From an uncultured Spirochaetaceae bacterium (GTDB taxonomy: Bacteria > Spirochaetota > Spirochaetia > Sphaerochaetales > Sphaerochaetaceae): a stretch of 7,191 nt of DNA. Positions 4,270-7,191 of this stretch are shown here, piece after piece (positions within the stretch are counted from its first letter, which is position 1; the number at the start of each line of letters is the position of its first letter). The notes under the pieces were generated by a model, which saw nothing but the letters and a program-made list of their open reading frames with translations, had not been told where the DNA came from and ran no database searches. A program made the translations under genes and the position numbers. The stretch covers positions 1-7,191 of the forward strand of contig CANRIJ010000075.1 of assembly GCA_947630635.1 (NCBI GenBank), written 5' to 3'.

Positions 4270-6057
4270 ATGGCCTATAAGAACTATATATTGGTCTGCG
4301 GTGGAACTGCCTGCGAGTCTTCCAAGTCTGAGGAGATCTATAAGAATCTCATAGCAGAAGCCAAAGCCCTAGGTGTTGAGGATCAGGTACAGGTTGTTCT
4401 CACTGGCTGCTTTGGATTCTGCGAGCAGGGTCCTATTGTAAAGGTCCTTCCAGAGGACTCTTTCTATGTTCAGGTAAAGCCTGAAGATGCAAAAGAGATC
4501 ATCGAAGAGCATGTTATCAAGGGCAGAGAGGTCAAGAGGCTTCTCTATATCAAGGAAGAGAGAAAGCCCTATGAGGAAGTCGAGGACATTCAGTTCTATA
4601 ACAAGCAGCTCAGAATAGTACTGAGAAACTGCGGCGTAATCGATCCAGAGAACATCAATGAGTATATAGCAAGAGATGGATACAAGGCTCTTGAGAAGGT
4701 TCTCTTTGAGATGAAGCCAGATGATGTTATTGAGGAAGTGAAGACAGCTGGACTCAGAGGCAGAGGCGGCGCAGGATTCCCGACTTGGATGAAGTGGAAC
4801 TTCTCAAAGGTTGCAGAGGGAGATGTAAAGTACGTCGTATGCAATGCCGATGAGGGAGACCCAGGTGCTTATATGGATAGGTCCACTCTTGAGGGAGATC
4901 CGCACTCGATACTCGAGGCCATGACAATCTGCGGCTATACCATTGGAGCACATCAGGGCTATATCTACATCAGAGCAGAGTATCCACTTGCCATTCATAG
5001 GCTCGAGGTAGCTATGAAGCAGTCTAGAGAGTATGGCTTCTTGGGCAAGGATATTCTTGGCTCTGGCTTTGACTTCAATATTGAGATCAGACTTGGAGCC
5101 GGTGCCTTCGTCTGTGGAGAGGAGACGGCACTACTGCAGTCCATTGAGGGTCATAGGGGAATGCCTCAGCCGAGACCGCCATTTCCTGCTGTTAAGGGTC
5201 TTTGGGGTAAGCCAACTGTAATTAACAACGTTGAGACATGGGCAAATGTCCCGGTTATTATCAACAAGGGCGGAAAGTGGTTTAGCGAAATTGGAACCCA
5301 AGACAGCCACGGAACAAAGGTCTTTGCTCTTACTGGAAAGATCAAGAACTCTGGCCTTGTTGAGGTCCCAATGGGAACGACACTCAGAGAGATTGTCTAT
5401 GATATCGGCGGGGGAATCGCAAACGGAAAGCGCTTTAAGGCAGTTCAGACTGGTGGTCCCTCTGGCGGAGTTATAACTGAAGAGAACCTCGATACCCCAA
5501 TTGATTTTGGAGGTCTTCAGAGAATTGGCTCTATGATGGGCTCTGGCGGCATGATTGTCATGGATGAGGATGACTGCATAGTCGATGTTGCGAAGTTCTA
5601 TCTTAACTTCACAGTCGATGAGTCCTGCGGAAAGTGTGCTCCATGCAGAATCGGCGGCAAGAAGCTCATGAATCTTCTGGAGAAGATTACAGACGGAAAG
5701 GGAACAGAGGATGATATAGCGCAGATCAAGAAGGTTGCGCTTGCTATGCAGAAGGGCTCACTATGCGCTCTTGGGCAGACAGCTCCCAACCCTGTCCTCT
5801 CCTCTTTGAGATACTTCCCAGAGGAGTACGAGGCTCATATCAAAGAGAAGAGATGCCCAAGCGGAAAGTGCAAGAAGCTTATCAGATATGAGATCAATCA
5901 GGATAAGTGTATCGGATGCACGGCTTGTGCCAGAAAGTGCCCAGTTGGAGCAATCTCCGGAGAGGTCAAGCATCCTCACAAGATCAATCAGGAAGTCTGT
6001 ATTAAGTGCGGCGTCTGCAAGCAGACATGTAGATTCTCAGCAGTTGAGATTAAGTAG
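4270..6057 (+). CDS. hydB: NuoF-like FMN/Fe-S NAD(P)H-binding subunit of bifurcating [FeFe]-hydrogenase (HydB/HndC)
   Basis: The 595-aa protein shows the full domain order of HydB/HndC. It starts with an N-terminal thioredoxin-like [2Fe-2S] domain (Cys10, Cys15, Cys47, Cys51; CGGTAC and TGCFGFC). The NuoF core binds FMN and NAD(P)H (GLRGRGGAGFPTW, 161-173; NADEGDPGAYMDRS, 192-205; GAGAFVCGEETAL, 277-288), followed by an SLBB-like segment. A [4Fe-4S] site comprises Cys453, Cys456, Cys459 and Cys499. The C-terminal ferredoxin domain has two [4Fe-4S] clusters (Cys547/550/553/557 and Cys577/580/583/587). His523, Cys529 and Cys534 lie where HydABC structures place a zinc-binding bridge. It oxidises or reduces NAD(P)H and passes electrons to and from HydA, and is the proposed bifurcation subunit. 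ATG 4270 directly follows the HndB-like stop, with GGAGGAG at 4260-4266 inside that gene. Plain complex I NuoF is excluded by the extra domains at both ends. Confidence 0.95.
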   Translation: MAYKNYILVCGGTACESSKSEEIYKNLIAEAKALGVEDQVQVVLTGCFGFCEQGPIVKVLPEDSFYVQVKPEDAKEIIEEHVIKGREVKRLLYIKEERKPYEEVEDIQFYNKQLRIVLRNCGVIDPENINEYIARDGYKALEKVLFEMKPDDVIEEVKTAGLRGRGGAGFPTWMKWNFSKVAEGDVKYVVCNADEGDPGAYMDRSTLEGDPHSILEAMTICGYTIGAHQGYIYIRAEYPLAIHRLEVAMKQSREYGFLGKDILGSGFDFNIEIRLGAGAFVCGEETALLQSIEGHRGMPQPRPPFPAVKGLWGKPTVINNVETWANVPVIINKGGKWFSEIGTQDSHGTKVFALTGKIKNSGLVEVPMGTTLREIVYDIGGGIANGKRFKAVQTGGPSGGVITEENLDTPIDFGGLQRIGSMMGSGGMIVMDEDDCIVDVAKFYLNFTVDESCGKCAPCRIGGKKLMNLLEKITDGKGTEDDIAQIKKVALAMQKGSLCALGQTAPNPVLSSLRYFPEEYEAHIKEKRCPSGKCKKLIRYEINQDKCIGCTACARKCPVGAISGEVKHPHKINQEVCIKCGVCKQTCRFSAVEIK

Positions 6058-6065
6058 GGGGAGAT

Positions 6066-7191
6066 ATGGTTCATCTAACTATACAGGGAATAGAAGTAGA
6101 GGTCAGCGAGGGAACAAGTGTTCTCGAGGCGGCCAGAATCGCAGGTGTGGAGATTCCTACCCTCTGCTATCATCCAGACTTGAAGCCATTTGGCTCATGC
6201 GGACTTTGCATAGTCAAGCAGGTCGGAAACTCGAAGATAATCAGAGCATGTGCAACACCGGTAAGCGAAGGCATGAATATAATTGCCCACGATGAGGAGC
6301 TCCATGAAGTCAGGAAATCCATTCTTGAGCTTACACTCTCAACGCACCCGACCTCGTGTCTTACCTGCGTGAGGAACAATAAGTGCGAGCTTCAGAGGCT
6401 TGCAATTGAGTTTGGACTCAGAGAGCAGCCCTTCGGAGTAAGGCTCTATGATAATGTCCATAAAGATGATTCAACTAAGGCTATAGTCTTAGACCCGGTT
6501 AAGTGCGTTAAGTGCGGAAGATGCGTTCAGGTCTGTCAGAACCTTCAGGGTGCATATGCCCTTGAGTTCTGCTCAAGAGGCGAGAGGACGACTATGTCTC
6601 CTGCATTTAATCTTCCTCTTAACTCAAGCCCATGCATAAAGTGCGGTCAGTGCATAACTCACTGCCCAGTAGGAGCAATCTATGAGTGGGATGACACCGA
6701 TGAGTTCATGAAGGCCATAAGGGACCCAGAGAAGACCGTTATGGTGCAGATTGCTCCATCAGTAAGAGTTGCACTTGGAGAAGAGTTTGGTATGAAGCCA
6801 GGCGAGCTTTCAACAGGAAAGATATATGCTGCTCTCAAGAGACTTGGATCTGACTATGTCTTTGATACCAACTTTGGCGCTGACCTTACTATCATGGAAG
6901 AGGGGCATGAGCTTGTTGAGAGAATAACAAAGGGCGGAGTTCTTCCTCAGTTCACATCATGCTGCCCAGGCTGGGTGAACTACTGTGAGGAGTACTATCC
7001 AGAGCTTATTGAAAACCTCTCAAGCGCTAAGTCTCCGATGATGATGCAGGGTGCAGTTACAAAGACATATACAGCTGAGAAGCTTGGAGTTCCAATTGAG
7101 AAGGTTTACTCGGTTGCAATCATGCCTTGTACTGCCAAGAAGGGTGAGATCACAAGAGATAAGGGTCATGCGTATAGCTCTGGAGAGCAGG
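6066..7191 (+). CDS. hydA: [FeFe]-hydrogenase catalytic subunit HydA/HndD (3' partial, first 375 codons)
   Basis: The frame is open from ATG 6066 to the right edge, so the 3' end is missing because the window stops. The N-terminal NuoG/plant-type ferredoxin domain carries Cys34, Cys45, Cys48 and Cys62. A His-Cys3 [4Fe-4S] site has His94, Cys98, Cys101 and Cys107. A bacterial-type 2x[4Fe-4S] domain has Cys147/150/153/157 and Cys190/193/196/200. The H-cluster domain begins near 225 and has motif L1 TSCCPGW (Cys299, Cys300) and L2 MPCTAKK (Cys354). Glu279, Glu282, Cys299 and Ser319 match the proton path of Clostridium pasteurianum CpI almost number for number, so an active group A enzyme is expected. 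It catalyses reversible H2 formation in the cytoplasm. Motif L3 and the C-terminus, including any extra [2Fe-2S] domain, lie outside. The gene starts 8 bp after hydB behind AGGGGGA (6056-6062). Maturation genes hydE, hydF and hydG are not in the window. Confidence 0.95.
   Translation, partial: MVHLTIQGIEVEVSEGTSVLEAARIAGVEIPTLCYHPDLKPFGSCGLCIVKQVGNSKIIRACATPVSEGMNIIAHDEELHEVRKSILELTLSTHPTSCLTCVRNNKCELQRLAIEFGLREQPFGVRLYDNVHKDDSTKAIVLDPVKCVKCGRCVQVCQNLQGAYALEFCSRGERTTMSPAFNLPLNSSPCIKCGQCITHCPVGAIYEWDDTDEFMKAIRDPEKTVMVQIAPSVRVALGEEFGMKPGELSTGKIYAALKRLGSDYVFDTNFGADLTIMEEGHELVERITKGGVLPQFTSCCPGWVNYCEEYYPELIENLSSAKSPMMMQGAVTKTYTAEKLGVPIEKVYSVAIMPCTAKKGEITRDKGHAYSSGEQ

Noticed and set aside
4596..5476. 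Several 60-80 aa open frames on both strands inside hydB
   Set aside because: All are nested in the NuoF-like coding region, and none has a domain or start signal. They arise from the purine-rich strand bias.
5888..6295. 135-aa + strand open frame spanning the hydB-hydA junction
   Set aside because: It overlaps the C-terminal ferredoxin domain of HydB and the [2Fe-2S] domain of HydA in another frame. Both of those carry clear cysteine motifs, and this frame carries none.
6066..7191. Truncated or pseudogene hydA
   Set aside because: The frame is uninterrupted with all motifs so far intact. The missing 3' end is due only to the window boundary.

Overview
The window is protein-coding almost throughout and every gene I can support lies on the + strand. 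It looks like a strictly or mainly anaerobic fermentative bacterium. AGA/AGG arginine codons, GAG and ATA are heavily used and the coding strand is very purine-rich. The short lipoprotein-type signal on the exonuclease/phosphatase-like gene, the form of the ClpP protein and the OGG1-type glycosylase recall spirochaetes (Spirochaetaceae/Sphaerochaetaceae-like gut lineages). That assignment is an inference from remembered family resemblance, not a search; a clostridial host is the main alternative.

Layout: (1) 1-162, the last 53 codons of an unidentified membrane protein. (2) 221-802, a ClpP-family serine protease subunit with an intact Ser-His-Asp triad and no adjacent Clp ATPase gene. (3) 840-2880, three close-packed genes: a predicted lipoprotein of the endonuclease/exonuclease/phosphatase fold, an OGG1-type 8-oxoguanine DNA glycosylase/lyase starting 3 bp later, and a small, highly charged coiled-coil protein. 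(4) 2881-2951, the only gap with room for a main promoter in front of the next block. (5) 2952 to the right edge, an [FeFe]-hydrogenase operon with genes that overlap or nearly touch: a NuoE-like [2Fe-2S] subunit (hydC/hndA), a stand-alone GHKL-type ATPase domain protein, an HndB-like thioredoxin-fold protein with no cysteines, a NuoF-like flavin/Fe-S subunit (hydB/hndC), and the first 375 codons of the catalytic H-cluster subunit (hydA/hndD), cut by the window edge.

Region 5 has the architecture of the multimeric NAD(P)-linked, electron-bifurcating/confurcating hydrogenases (HydABC of Thermotoga maritima, HndABCD of Desulfovibrio fructosovorans, and the hyd cluster of Acetobacterium woodii). 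NAD(P)H would be handled by FMN on HydB, electrons would pass through the HydB and HydA Fe-S clusters with a further [2Fe-2S] cluster on HydC, and H2 would be made at the H-cluster using NAD(P)H plus reduced ferredoxin, or consumed in reverse. The two least understood parts, and the best candidates for further attention, are the GHKL ATPase gene inside the operon and the HndB-like protein that has lost its expected cluster cysteines. I saw no tRNA, rRNA, CRISPR array, insertion sequence or convincing intrinsic terminator.
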